Assembly: GCA_021790385.1 (NCBI GenBank)
Contig: JAJYDW010000008.1
Location: forward strand, 1 to 64,000
Source: Planctomycetota bacterium
GTDB taxonomy: Bacteria; Planctomycetota; Phycisphaerae; WQYP01
Direction of reading: 5' to 3'
DNA: 64,000 nt
Shown: positions 8,801 through 17,378 of the stretch, in pieces
Numbering within the stretch: position 1 is the stretch's first letter
Layout of the letters: the number at the start of each line of letters is the position of its first letter
Translations under genes and position numbers: made by a program
The notes under the pieces: model-generated
What the model was told of the DNA's origin: nothing
Database searches by the model: none
The model's input: the letters and a program-made list of their open reading frames with translations, nothing else

Positions 8801-8995
8801 CGGCCATTGGGATTGGCGGTGGTTGGCGGTTTGCTGTTCTCCCAGTTTTTAACCCTGCTGGTTACGCCGGTGTTCTACGTATACCTGGAAGAGTTTCAGA
8901 CCTGGCTTAAATCCCGTCGGCATCGCCGTCATCCGCCCGTGCCCCCGACTGCAGGGCCAACCGCCGCTTCGCCGGAAGAAGCCATAAGGACATAA
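5840..8995 (+). CDS. RND efflux pump, inner-membrane proton-driven permease (AcrB/MexB-like)
   Basis: 1051 residues, full length for the HAE1 family. ATG 5840 overlaps the adaptor stop (ATGA). The N-terminus MNLSALFIRRPVATTLMM is typical. The TM4 segment carries the proton-relay acidic pair (GFIVDDAVVMLEN); large periplasmic loops follow TM1 and TM7, and a second membrane block includes LIGLVKKNGIMMVDFAI. Together with the preceding lipoprotein it forms a two-gene transporter operon that needs an outer-membrane partner encoded elsewhere. The next gene runs in the opposite direction and ends 17 bp away. Confidence 0.96.
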   Translation: MNLSALFIRRPVATTLMMLSLVIFGVMAYWQLPVSDLPDVGFPTIVVSASLPGANPATMASSVATPLEKQFTQIAGLQAMTSRSSQGSTSITLTFALHRNINNCAQDVQAAISQASGQLPHNMPNPPTYRKVNPSEQAILLLVLESKTLPMYTVDDYAENLLGDSISEVDGVAQVNVFGAQTYAVRIQVNPKALAARGIGVDQLMQTIQAANVDQPTGTIWGAHKAYQVYSNGQLTNAAAYRPLIVQYNKTTGAVVRLDQVAHVINSVVNDKIEAWYYAHGKGRPAVILAIQKQPDANTIQVVDNIEKLLPKLRESIPASVTLTTMYDKSLDIRAGVADVKLTLGLALILVTLVIFGFLKSVRATIIPVIAMPLAIVGTFTVMYEMHFTIDYFSLLAITLAVGFIVDDAVVMLENSYRHIEMGELPMQATLNASREIGFTIISMTLSLVAVFIPIIFLGGIIGRLLNEFAITLAAAILFSGAISLTLTPMLCSRILLDERHRRHNFLYRFMEGLFDRSLKIYLWLLRGMLKARLLVAILSVATLWLTLHLLATIPEGFIPAGDSGHILVATQAAEGIGFDSLLKHQQALAKMVGNNPNVDNFMSLIGGGPFGATNGGDMFFHLKPAGDRPLTTDQVISELRPEFARVVGIKAFLQNIPPINVNGQLTKAEYQYTLMSPDTAALYKYAPILTDKLRQLPGLEEVNKDLLIKTPQVNVVPDDNRAQILGVSHQAIEDALGLAYGQEQISTIYDPQAQYEVIMEAEPKYQRNPEDLSLLYVTSSTGQLVPLNAVTHVTKSLGPLMINQTGIFPSVTISFNVASNYSLSKAVDEIQKTAKATLPPQIITQFQGAAQLFKQAVINMGVLLLVAVVVIYIVLGILYESFIHPVTILTALPFAGLGALLTLMIFGKILDLYAFVGVIMLIGLVKKNGIMMVDFAIVERDKGASPVEAIYRACSVRFRPIMMTTMAALLGTLPIAIGIGADSETRRPLGLAVVGGLLFSQFLTLLVTPVFYVYLEEFQTWLKSRRHRRHPPVPPTAGPTAASPEEAIRT

Positions 8996-9012
8996 GACCG
9001 CAGCCTGGCGAA

Positions 9013-9807
9013 TTACCGCACAGCTTTTGGGCCAGCCAGATATATGGGGTTGGCCTGCAACAGATGCGTAAACGGATTTTCGTAACTGATGCCGCCCAAC
9101 CATACGTGCAGACCGGCCAGTGGGCCAGTGAGTATGGCTCCCAGCGGCATAAGTTGGCGGCGGCTGCCCTGGCTTACCAGATCCACACTGATAATTTTAA
9201 TTCGGGTGCCAGCAGGGCAATCGGTACGGATCCACGGATTTTGCCGGCGGTGATGGGTGCGAAACGGATTTTCCGGGCGATGTTCCCATCGGCGATGCCG
9301 GTGTTGATCGCGACTGGGCTTTAATTCTTCCGCCTTCAACCGGGCCAGCGAAGCCGGTGGGCATTGTTGAATGCCGGCTTTATCGTGATCCCGATGGTCA
9401 TGATTCCTGATTTCATAAACCCAAGGCCCACATTCGGGCGGCGGCCAGCGCAAATTGGCCGCCGAGTTGGAAATCAAGGCGTATCGGGTGGGATGGTTCC
9501 AAACCTCCAGCAGTGCGGATTGCTGCAGCACGTAAATACTGTTGGGCTGAAATGCCGTTTTATAGCGCGGGTTATGGGTAACATCACGTACGTGTACGCC
9601 ACAGCCAGTCAAGAGCAGCAAGGTGGCTGCCACGGCCAGCCAAGCCGGCCACTGGGCAGAGAAACTAAACCAGTGGGATTGATAGTACCCGGAGCAGATA
9701 GAGTGTGATGGGCTGGAAATAGCAAGACTCCCTGATGGCCTAAAAGTCCATCGCCTTAAGATTGTTACTCCCGTCTGCGGGCATAACCGGCGTATTCCAT
9801 CCGGCAC
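9013..9807 (-). CDS. Predicted lipoprotein of unknown function, His/Arg-rich middle
   Basis: The frame opens at GTG 9807 and gives 264 residues. A hydrophobic stretch ending LLLLTGCG is a clear lipobox, but its Cys falls at residue 69, far too late for a normal signal peptide, so the true start is probably downstream at a rare codon or the 5' end has drifted. The mature part has a basic, His-rich segment around residues 135-175 and ends GGISYENPFTHLL. I recognise no family. It follows the YHYH protein on the same strand by 21 bp and is probably co-transcribed with it. Confidence 0.6.
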   Translation of the reverse strand: MPDGIRRLCPQTGVTILRRWTFRPSGSLAISSPSHSICSGYYQSHWFSFSAQWPAWLAVAATLLLLTGCGVHVRDVTHNPRYKTAFQPNSIYVLQQSALLEVWNHPTRYALISNSAANLRWPPPECGPWVYEIRNHDHRDHDKAGIQQCPPASLARLKAEELKPSRDQHRHRRWEHRPENPFRTHHRRQNPWIRTDCPAGTRIKIISVDLVSQGSRRQLMPLGAILTGPLAGLHVWLGGISYENPFTHLLQANPIYLAGPKAVR

Positions 9808-9828
9808 GCGCCGGTGCAGCCGATTCAG

Positions 9829-10779
9829 CTATTCACCGTCCGGCGGGCCAAATGGAGGCAGCCGACCACCCGGTCGAAAGCCGCCTGGTCGGCCGAATCG
9901 GCCACGCGGCGGCCGCTTAAAAAAACTGCGGTCCGGCGTACCTCGAAAATAGCGCGGAATAAAAGGATAGTTTTCGGTAATGACATAATAATAGGTTCCG
10001 CGTGGATATTCAGGTGTGACCCCATAGCGGCCATTGGCCTGATCTAAATCTCCGATGCCGGGGACAAACTCAAAATCGCCGGCATATTTTCCATCATATC
10101 TGCCGCCGGGACCGTGGGGCGGCTTGGGTCGCCAGCCGGTTTTGATCCGGTAGCCGGAGCGCAGAATCTTGATTCCGTTGTGGGCATCATGCGGGTTTCG
10201 ATAGCCCCATGGACCGTAGACAGGGAAACCATCGGCAGCGTAGCCAATGAGAACTACCTGCCCCCACGCATGACGGGCTTTGATAAATTCCGTGGGCAGG
10301 CCATGATAATGGTAAGTGCCATCGCGTTGGACGTGGGCATGGCTCTGGTCAAGGCCGAGATTTCCGAAGCCGGTCATCAATTCGAAATTCCAGACCGAAT
10401 GCCGCTGGTGATGCCAGAACCTGGCGGTTCCCGGATCAAAAACCACTCCATCCAGGGCAATGCCAAAATCCATCTGATTGGTTAGCTCGGTAAAACGTCC
10501 GGCCGTGGCGGGATGCAAAGGCATACGGAAATGAAACCTCTGGGGGCGCACCGAGTTGGGGCAGCCGGGATCAGGAAATTTTCCCACCTTGTGATCGGGA
10601 ATATCATTGGATATTACGTAGCGATAGCGGCCGCGAATATAAAAATGGACTTTACTTTTGTACCTGGGCCACACATAGGGATCTACAAACGCCGCGGCAT
10701 CACCCGTGGACATCCAGGTGGCCGCGCCAGCCATCGCCAACAAGCCCAGCATGTGCCGACGGGAAATGGTCGATTCCAT
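9829..10779 (-). CDS. Tat-exported YHYH-domain protein
   Basis: 316 residues from ATG 10779, chosen for AAGGAG 6 bp upstream. The N-terminus STISRRHMLGLLAMAGAA is a twin-arginine signal. The mature protein contains DGTYHYHGLPTEF and GYAADGFPVYGPWGY, the signature of the YHYH family, usually secreted proteins of unknown activity. The last ~40 residues are Pro/Gly/Arg/Phe-rich and probably unstructured (GRFGRPGGFRPGGRLPPFG). Tat export suggests that it folds, perhaps with a cofactor, before export; that is inference. It leads a likely two-gene unit with the lipoprotein downstream. Confidence 0.85.
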   Translation of the reverse strand: MESTISRRHMLGLLAMAGAATWMSTGDAAAFVDPYVWPRYKSKVHFYIRGRYRYVISNDIPDHKVGKFPDPGCPNSVRPQRFHFRMPLHPATAGRFTELTNQMDFGIALDGVVFDPGTARFWHHQRHSVWNFELMTGFGNLGLDQSHAHVQRDGTYHYHGLPTEFIKARHAWGQVVLIGYAADGFPVYGPWGYRNPHDAHNGIKILRSGYRIKTGWRPKPPHGPGGRYDGKYAGDFEFVPGIGDLDQANGRYGVTPEYPRGTYYYVITENYPFIPRYFRGTPDRSFFKRPPRGRFGRPGGFRPGGRLPPFGPPDGE

Positions 10780-11058
10780 GTTCACTCCTTGTTCATTCCT
10801 TCGCGCGATGCGTTCCACCTGTGCAGGCCCAACAAGATTTACAGATTCTAAACTCGCGCTTCGATAAACCGCAAGTAAATTCTGTCCCTGCCTGGCACCG
10901 TGCAAAATTATGAGGCGAAACCACTTGTCGATTTTGGCAGGGAGCTAAAACCATGTTGACGGACTGTATCAAAAAGCGAGAGGTTGTTGGCCGTTCGAAC
11001 CAACCCGACGGCAGCGGACGTCCGTGTGACCATACTGATGAAATATTCGCACTAAGAG

Positions 11059-12065
<1,007 letters not shown>

Positions 12066-13148
12066 TCATCCGCCTGGCAATTCGGCCGCAGCAGTCCGGC
12101 GCAGCCGGGCGGGCCGCCAGACACGAAAATACTGGGCAACAAAATAAGTGCCGGCGACAAACACCAATGCCAGCATCTGGCCGATAAGCCCTTCCCATGT
12201 GGGGAAGGTGGCGAACCAATTTTCCACCCAGCCGGGGAAACTGAAGGGCAAATTGTGCGTGGGCAGCCAGTGGGCCTGCTGCATTTCCTGCACGTTTTCA
12301 CCAACCATTACCAGCAGCACCGCGCCGATCATCACGCCGGTGAGAATCAACATTTTGCGGTAAGGCAGTCGATAGTGGCCGGCAAAGGTAAGAAAGGCCA
12401 CCATCAAAGTCAGGGCCAGGCCGATACCGGCTCCGGCGAGCACCACGCTTTGCCCGGCCAGCAGCCGCCATGATTGCAACATGATGACTACTTCAAAACC
12501 TTCGCGATAAACCGAGGTAAAACCAATAGTGACCAATCCCCAATACACCGCGGCTTTGCTGCTATCGGAGGTTTCCAGCAAATTGCGTTTGCGATTATGG
12601 TGATGGGTTATCCAGCCGGTCCAATAAATTTTGTGAAAGAACCAGTTCATAATTACCATCAGCACGGCCACCGCCAACAGGCCTGTTCCGGCCTGCACAT
12701 TGAGCATGCTGGCACTGTTGTTGGCATTGATGTCGGCCAGGATGGCCACCGCCACAAAATAGGTAACCACCGTGGCCAGGAAGGAAATGCCCGAACCAAA
12801 TGCCACCGGCTTCCAATAATGGCGGTCGGTGCGGGCCAGGCTGGCGGTAAGTGCTGCGAGCACCAGAATGGCTTCCAGGCCTTCGCGAAATACCAGAATG
12901 CCGGCGTTCACCATGACCGCGGTATGACTGATGGTTTTGGAGGCCGGGTCGTTGGGATCGGGCGGATTACCCGCGGCAGTAATTCCCTGCCACACCAAAA
13001 TACCCAGAATCACCGCCCCCAGGGCCAAAACCAGGCCATAGACGACCCATTTAATTTTAGGGGCCAGGGCCTGCAGCGGGATACCGTCGCGGGCCGGCAA
13101 AAACTCGGTATACGAACCATCGGAAGGAAAGTTGTTTTGGGCCAGCAT
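12066..13148 (-). CDS. FTR1-family iron permease
   Basis: 360 residues from ATG 13148 (GGAG 8 bp upstream). Two copies of the iron-binding glutamate motif are visible, FREGLEAILV and YREGFEVVIM, each in a predicted membrane helix, as in Ftr1/EfeU proteins, and about seven membrane segments fit the family. These permeases move Fe3+ (or Fe2+ with a partner) across the inner membrane. No EfeO/EfeB partner lies adjacent. A short N-terminal soluble extension (~40 residues) precedes the first helix. A 15-bp palindrome of TGA-N9-TCA form lies 114 bp upstream of the start and is a candidate iron-responsive operator. Confidence 0.92.
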   Translation of the reverse strand: MLAQNNFPSDGSYTEFLPARDGIPLQALAPKIKWVVYGLVLALGAVILGILVWQGITAAGNPPDPNDPASKTISHTAVMVNAGILVFREGLEAILVLAALTASLARTDRHYWKPVAFGSGISFLATVVTYFVAVAILADINANNSASMLNVQAGTGLLAVAVLMVIMNWFFHKIYWTGWITHHHNRKRNLLETSDSSKAAVYWGLVTIGFTSVYREGFEVVIMLQSWRLLAGQSVVLAGAGIGLALTLMVAFLTFAGHYRLPYRKMLILTGVMIGAVLLVMVGENVQEMQQAHWLPTHNLPFSFPGWVENWFATFPTWEGLIGQMLALVFVAGTYFVAQYFRVWRPARLRRTAAAELPGG

Positions 13149-13261
13149 GAATGCTACTCCACGCGGCGAAAATAAATCTGGTAGGCAATCTCCGCTTCGC
13201 CGCAGGCGAGGACTGCCAAGCACGGTCCTTGAGCCTATGAGAGATGGATATGACCGTCAAA

Positions 13262-13276
13262 TGAGATATAATCTCA
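13262..13276. promoter_or_regulatory. Palindromic operator candidate upstream of the FTR1 gene
   Basis: TGAGAT, three bases, ATCTCA: perfect 6-bp arms around ATA. The form TGA-N9-TCA is that of iron-regulator boxes described in alphaproteobacteria, but the regulator here is unknown. Confidence 0.4.
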
Positions 13277-13390
13277 ACTAAATGGGATAGACTGGGAGTT
13301 CAATTCGGTTGTTTTGCGGCTGGAATAAAACCGGTTGAGCAGGTGAAACCGCAGATAAGGCGACCTATGTATTGGGGGCCTGGAAAAATA

Positions 13391-13543
13391 GTAACCGTTC
13401 ACGGGCAAAAGCGGCGAAATCAGGAAGAAAACGCCACTTTTTACCTCACGGGCCCTGTTTTTCGTGGTTTTTGCGGCTTATAAACTCCAGACTCCACCAT
13501 ATTTCTTTGATTTTTGGCTTTTTTTGGCCCGTGAACGGTTACC
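13391..13543. mobile_element. ~150-bp MITE-like element with 16-bp perfect terminal inverted repeats
   Basis: The left end 13391-13406 (GTAACCGTTCACGGGC) is the exact reverse complement of 13528-13543, and similarity extends a few bases inward. The interior is AT-rich and non-coding. The GTAA termini are those of IS66-family elements, so this may be a transposase-less derivative moved in trans. I see no clear 8-bp target duplication next to the ends. The rest of the 689 bp between 13149 and 13837 shows no convincing gene. Confidence 0.55.
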
Positions 13544-13837
13544 ATATTTCGACCAACCGAGCACTGTTAATGAGCCCTAAATGGATTGCGCCCGTGCTGG
13601 ATTTTCAGCCTTTTTCATGGCCTCGTCGTCGCGGATGACAAATCAGACGGATGCCTCCACGGAAAGCAATAATTTAGCTTTGTCGGAGGGGGTGGATCCA
13701 GGCTGTCTGCATCCGGCGGCAATGGCGGCAGCGCCGGTTCGCTTTTATTTTGCATCCACGCATCCATACACTGGGCAGGGTGGGGTTACGGTTGGATTTT
13801 CGGGGGTAAATCACCTAAAATACCAAGGAGGAGGGGG

Positions 13838-14404
13838 TTGCGGTTGGTTTATTGGAATTCAAGTATGAAAATGCAGGACGTTATTCAATTGGAACCGCCA
13901 CAGCTTTCGGCAGTGGAAAATACCTTCCTGCCCGCGGTGCTTAGTGGCTTGGGAACCACCATCGGGCATTTGTTCCGGTCCGTCGGCGGGCAGGTGCGCA
14001 CCATACAGTACCCGGAAGATCGGCGGGAAGATCATCCCGTGCTGGAACAAGGGATGGATGTGCAGCGGTATCGAGGTGTGCACCGGCTTAACCGGGATGA
14101 ACAAAATCGGGTTAAATGTGTGGCCTGTTATATGTGTGCCACGGCCTGCCCGGCTCATTGCATCCATATAGTAGGTGAGGCTGCACCGGCTTCCTGGCCG
14201 GATCGGGAAAAGTACCCGGTGAAGTTTGACATAGACGAATTACGCTGCATTTACTGCGGCATGTGCGAAGAAGCCTGCCCCGTGGATGCCATTGAATTGA
14301 CGTACGAATATGACATTGTGGGGATGACCCGCGAAGAAATGGTTTTTGACAAGCAAAAACTGCTGGCCATGTACGACCAAACCATCAAGCGTCGTCCAAT
14401 GTAA
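13838..14404 (+). CDS. nuoI: NADH-quinone oxidoreductase subunit I-like 2[4Fe-4S] ferredoxin
   Basis: 188 residues from TTG 13838, which has AAGGAG 7 bp upstream; ATG 13865 is the alternative but is badly placed for that site. Two tetranuclear cluster motifs are complete: CVACYMCATACP near residue 88 and CIYCGMCEEACP near 128, spaced as in NuoI. NuoI carries clusters N6a/N6b in the peripheral arm of complex I. No other nuo gene is adjacent, unlike the usual nuoA-N operon, so the subunits are scattered or this ferredoxin serves another enzyme. Sequence similarity to NuoI is strong through the VDAIELTYEYD region. Confidence 0.88.
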   Translation: MRLVYWNSSMKMQDVIQLEPPQLSAVENTFLPAVLSGLGTTIGHLFRSVGGQVRTIQYPEDRREDHPVLEQGMDVQRYRGVHRLNRDEQNRVKCVACYMCATACPAHCIHIVGEAAPASWPDREKYPVKFDIDELRCIYCGMCEEACPVDAIELTYEYDIVGMTREEMVFDKQKLLAMYDQTIKRRPM

Positions 14405-14526
14405 GGTGCAGGCTGACGGCCAGGGACACCATCGCGGCCATGGATGGTAGAATTGTGCATTCCAAGAAGGCCTGTGTGGGCAGGCGGTTTGACGGGAAAA
14501 CGCGGCGAAAGCCAGCGTGAAAAGTT

Positions 14527-16824
14527 ATGTGGTTTCAAAAACAAAGCCCCAGGCGGCGGGCGGTGGTGGATGAGCCAACCACCCGCCGGGATCCACTTTG
14601 GAAGCTTACGCCATGGCAGTCGCGGGTGGCCATTGGCACTGCGGTATTCTTTGCACTGGCGCTGTTGATCGGGTTTATTCCTGGGCGTATGGGGCAGCGT
14701 GGGCCGCGGGGCATAGTTTACGAAGCCATTTATTCGCCGGTGCATTTTACCATTCCCAATGAACTGGCGTTGGCGGAATTGCGTCGGCAGGTGCGTTTGC
14801 GCACGCCGCCGATTCTTATTCCCACAGATGGGGGCCGGGTGTTTACGACGATAGCCAAAACGCTGGGGGCGTTGCCGGGCGAAGTGGCCCGCGCCGCGAC
14901 CCTGGCCGATGTGCCAAAGGATGTAGCCAAAAGATTTCCGGAAATGTCGGTAGCGGGGCTGGCCTGGCTTAAGCAGCAGGCGGCACCGCACCGGGCGGTA
15001 TCTTATCAGCAGTTGGTGGATGGCCTGGTGCGCAGCCTGCAGGAACATCCGGTGGTAACGCGGGCGGACTTTAACCGCATTGCCGCCGGGTCGGCATCGA
15101 CGGTATTTTTACAGCAATCGCGGCGGCTGGTTTCCATCAACAATCTGTTGATACAAGACGCGGATCAAGAAGCCCTGGCTTCCTGGGTGGCAAGCTACTT
15201 TCCCGTTCCGGTGCGCGAGTGTTTTACCGAATATCTGGCCCGGCTTAAGGAACCTACGTACAGCTTTGACGCTGCGGCCACCCGGCGGCTGGCCCTGGCC
15301 AACGCCGCCAAAGTGCCGGCCACGGCCATTGTGTTTCATCGAGGGGAACTGCTGATTCCAGCGGGCCGCGTTTTAACCGCCGGCGACCGGCAACTGCTGG
15401 CGGCAGCGCGGCAAAGTTACCTGCAGCAACTGGAAACGGCCCATCCGTGGCAGGCTTTGTTATCCCGGCCAGCCAGGGTTGTGGTGCTCTTGCTGTTAGC
15501 ATTGATCCTGGCCCTGTACGTGATAAGCCGAGAGCATGAACTGCGCAGCACCACCCGATTGGCGGCGTTAGCCGGGCTGATGTTAATGACCCTGGTGACC
15601 GCCCGGCTGGGGCAATGGCTGGGGCTGGCCCACCTGACCTACCTGCTGGCACTTTTGCCGCTGCTGCTGACGGCCATTATTTTCGCCATTGTCAGCGGCG
15701 GGCGTTTGGCCTGGGGGCTCTCGGCTATTAATGCGTTGCTGGTGGCCTGGGCAGTGCAGCTTGGGCTGGTGTTTTTTATCACCGCGCTGGCTGGAATGAC
15801 CGTGTTCACCTTCAGCCTGGCGGAAATCAGAACGCGGTCGAAGCTTTTGAAGGTGGGCGGATTGGCGGCACTGGCCATGGTGGCAGCCATTATGGCGCAG
15901 TCGCTGGCCGGCGGCCTGCCCATGCCCGGTGCGGCGATCCACTGGCAAACGTTGACGTTGCGATCTCATGGGCTGGGGCTGGAGCAGCGGATACTGATGA
16001 GTATAATTGCGGCGCTGGGGGCGACGTTTCTGGCGCTGGGGCTACTGCCGCTGATTGAGCGGGCGTTTCATCTGGCCACGGCGATGACGCTGCTGGAACT
16101 TTCGGATACCAACCATCCACTGCTGCGTCGCATGGCCATTGAAGCGCCGGGCACGTTCAATCATTCGCTGATTGTGGGAATTATGGCGGAAGCGGCGGCT
16201 CGGGCCATCGGGGCCAACGCCCTGCTGTGCCGGGTGGGTGCGTATTACCACGACATCGGCAAACTGGTGAAGCCGGAATACTTCATTGAAAACATGGCCG
16301 GGCAGCCCAATCGTCATGATAAACTTGCTCCCACCATGAGCCACCTGATTATCATCGGGCATGTGAAAGATGGTGTTGAACTGGCGGGGGAATTCCGCCT
16401 GCCGGCACAGGTGAGCAATTTTATCGCCCAGCACCATGGCACCACGCTGGTGGAGCCGTTTTTTTATGCGGCCCGCGACCGGCAGGCCAAGCAGGCGTTA
16501 ACCGGGGGCGTGCATGACCAGGTGGCGGAAACTGATTTTCGCTATCCCGGCCCCAGGCCACAATCCGTTGAAACAGCTATTGTGATGATCTGCGACGCCG
16601 TTGAAAGCACCGTGCGTGCTATGCCTGAGGCCACGGCCGGGCGCATTGAATCTGCCGCCCACGAGATTATTTACAAGCGTTTGCTGGACCAGCAGTTTGA
16701 AGAATGTGAACTGACGCTGGTGGACTTATCCAAAATTGAAGAGTCGATTGTACGTACGCTGGCGGGTGTTTACCATGGGCGTTTGAGCTATCCCAAACCG
16801 CTGGCGATGATACGGCCGGCCTGA
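14527..16824 (+). CDS. 7TM-HD phosphohydrolase, probable c-di-AMP phosphodiesterase (PgpH-like)
   Basis: 765 residues. After one N-terminal membrane helix comes a ~270-residue extracytoplasmic 7TMR-HDED domain, then a cluster of about seven helices (residues ~320-510) and a cytoplasmic HD domain. The HD metal ligands are visible in HSLIVG, GAYYHDIGKL and AQHHGTT. PgpH enzymes hydrolyse c-di-AMP to pApA at the inner membrane. The order 7TM-HD, ybeY, corC is a common bacterial block, usually led by phoH, which is absent here. The next gene starts 1 bp after the stop. No strong binding site is seen before the ATG. Confidence 0.9.
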   Translation: MWFQKQSPRRRAVVDEPTTRRDPLWKLTPWQSRVAIGTAVFFALALLIGFIPGRMGQRGPRGIVYEAIYSPVHFTIPNELALAELRRQVRLRTPPILIPTDGGRVFTTIAKTLGALPGEVARAATLADVPKDVAKRFPEMSVAGLAWLKQQAAPHRAVSYQQLVDGLVRSLQEHPVVTRADFNRIAAGSASTVFLQQSRRLVSINNLLIQDADQEALASWVASYFPVPVRECFTEYLARLKEPTYSFDAAATRRLALANAAKVPATAIVFHRGELLIPAGRVLTAGDRQLLAAARQSYLQQLETAHPWQALLSRPARVVVLLLLALILALYVISREHELRSTTRLAALAGLMLMTLVTARLGQWLGLAHLTYLLALLPLLLTAIIFAIVSGGRLAWGLSAINALLVAWAVQLGLVFFITALAGMTVFTFSLAEIRTRSKLLKVGGLAALAMVAAIMAQSLAGGLPMPGAAIHWQTLTLRSHGLGLEQRILMSIIAALGATFLALGLLPLIERAFHLATAMTLLELSDTNHPLLRRMAIEAPGTFNHSLIVGIMAEAAARAIGANALLCRVGAYYHDIGKLVKPEYFIENMAGQPNRHDKLAPTMSHLIIIGHVKDGVELAGEFRLPAQVSNFIAQHHGTTLVEPFFYAARDRQAKQALTGGVHDQVAETDFRYPGPRPQSVETAIVMICDAVESTVRAMPEATAGRIESAAHEIIYKRLLDQQFEECELTLVDLSKIEESIVRTLAGVYHGRLSYPKPLAMIRPA

Positions 16825-16825
16825 T

Positions 16826-17350
16826 ATGAGCATTGAAATTACCATCAGCGGTCTGCCGCGGCAGCAGCCCAAATGTGTATCCAGGCGGCAATTCGGTGAC
16901 GGCCATTTGACGGCGGTCTGGCTGAAAAAAAAACTGCGTCTGGCCCTGGCCATGACCGCCGCCCGAAGCGGCACCTGGCAGATTCACCTGATTGGGGATG
17001 CCGCAATGACGGCAATGCACCGGCGGACGATGGGAATCAACACCACCACGGATGTGCTGACCTTTGACTTGAGGAACAAAAGAACAGAGCCGCGGGTGCT
17101 GGAACTGGAAACGCTTATCTGTCTGCATGAGGCCCGCCGGCAAGCCCGCAGAATGCATCATCCGGTGGCGTGGGAGGTACTTTTGTACGCCATTCACAGC
17201 CTGCTGCATGTGCAGGGTTATGATGATCGCACGACCCGGCAGGCCCGGAGAATCCATCGACGGGAAGACCAGATTCTGTTAGCCTTGGGGATAGGGCCGG
17301 TATACGCAGCCGGCGGAGAAACTGGAAGTCAGGACAACAAACCAGCATGA
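16826..17350 (+). CDS. ybeY: Endoribonuclease YbeY, rRNA maturation factor
   Basis: 174 residues. The zinc site motif H-S-L-L-H-V-Q-G-Y-D-D near residue 128 matches H-x3-H-x5-H/D of UPF0054, with Asp at the third ligand position, which occurs in the family. TTDVLTFDL is the other conserved block. YbeY acts in 16S rRNA 3' processing and ribosome quality control. Its place between the 7TM-HD gene and the CBS-domain gene is typical and suggests co-transcription. Residues ~155-174 are a non-conserved tail. Confidence 0.9.
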   Translation: MSIEITISGLPRQQPKCVSRRQFGDGHLTAVWLKKKLRLALAMTAARSGTWQIHLIGDAAMTAMHRRTMGINTTTDVLTFDLRNKRTEPRVLELETLICLHEARRQARRMHHPVAWEVLLYAIHSLLHVQGYDDRTTRQARRIHRREDQILLALGIGPVYAAGGETGSQDNKPA

Positions 17351-17378
17351 AGGATATTGGCAATACGATGGTGCGGGC

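Noticed and set aside
10975-11020. tRNA-like T-arm sequence (GTTCGAACC)
   Set aside because: No anticodon or acceptor stem of proper length can be built around it.
13372-13638. 88-codon open frame across the MITE-like element
   Set aside because: It spans the inverted repeats, has no ribosome binding site and has composition unlike a protein.
13581-13868. 95-codon frame overlapping the nuoI start
   Set aside because: It runs into nuoI in another frame, shows no known motif, and its 3' part covers the nuoI ribosome binding site.
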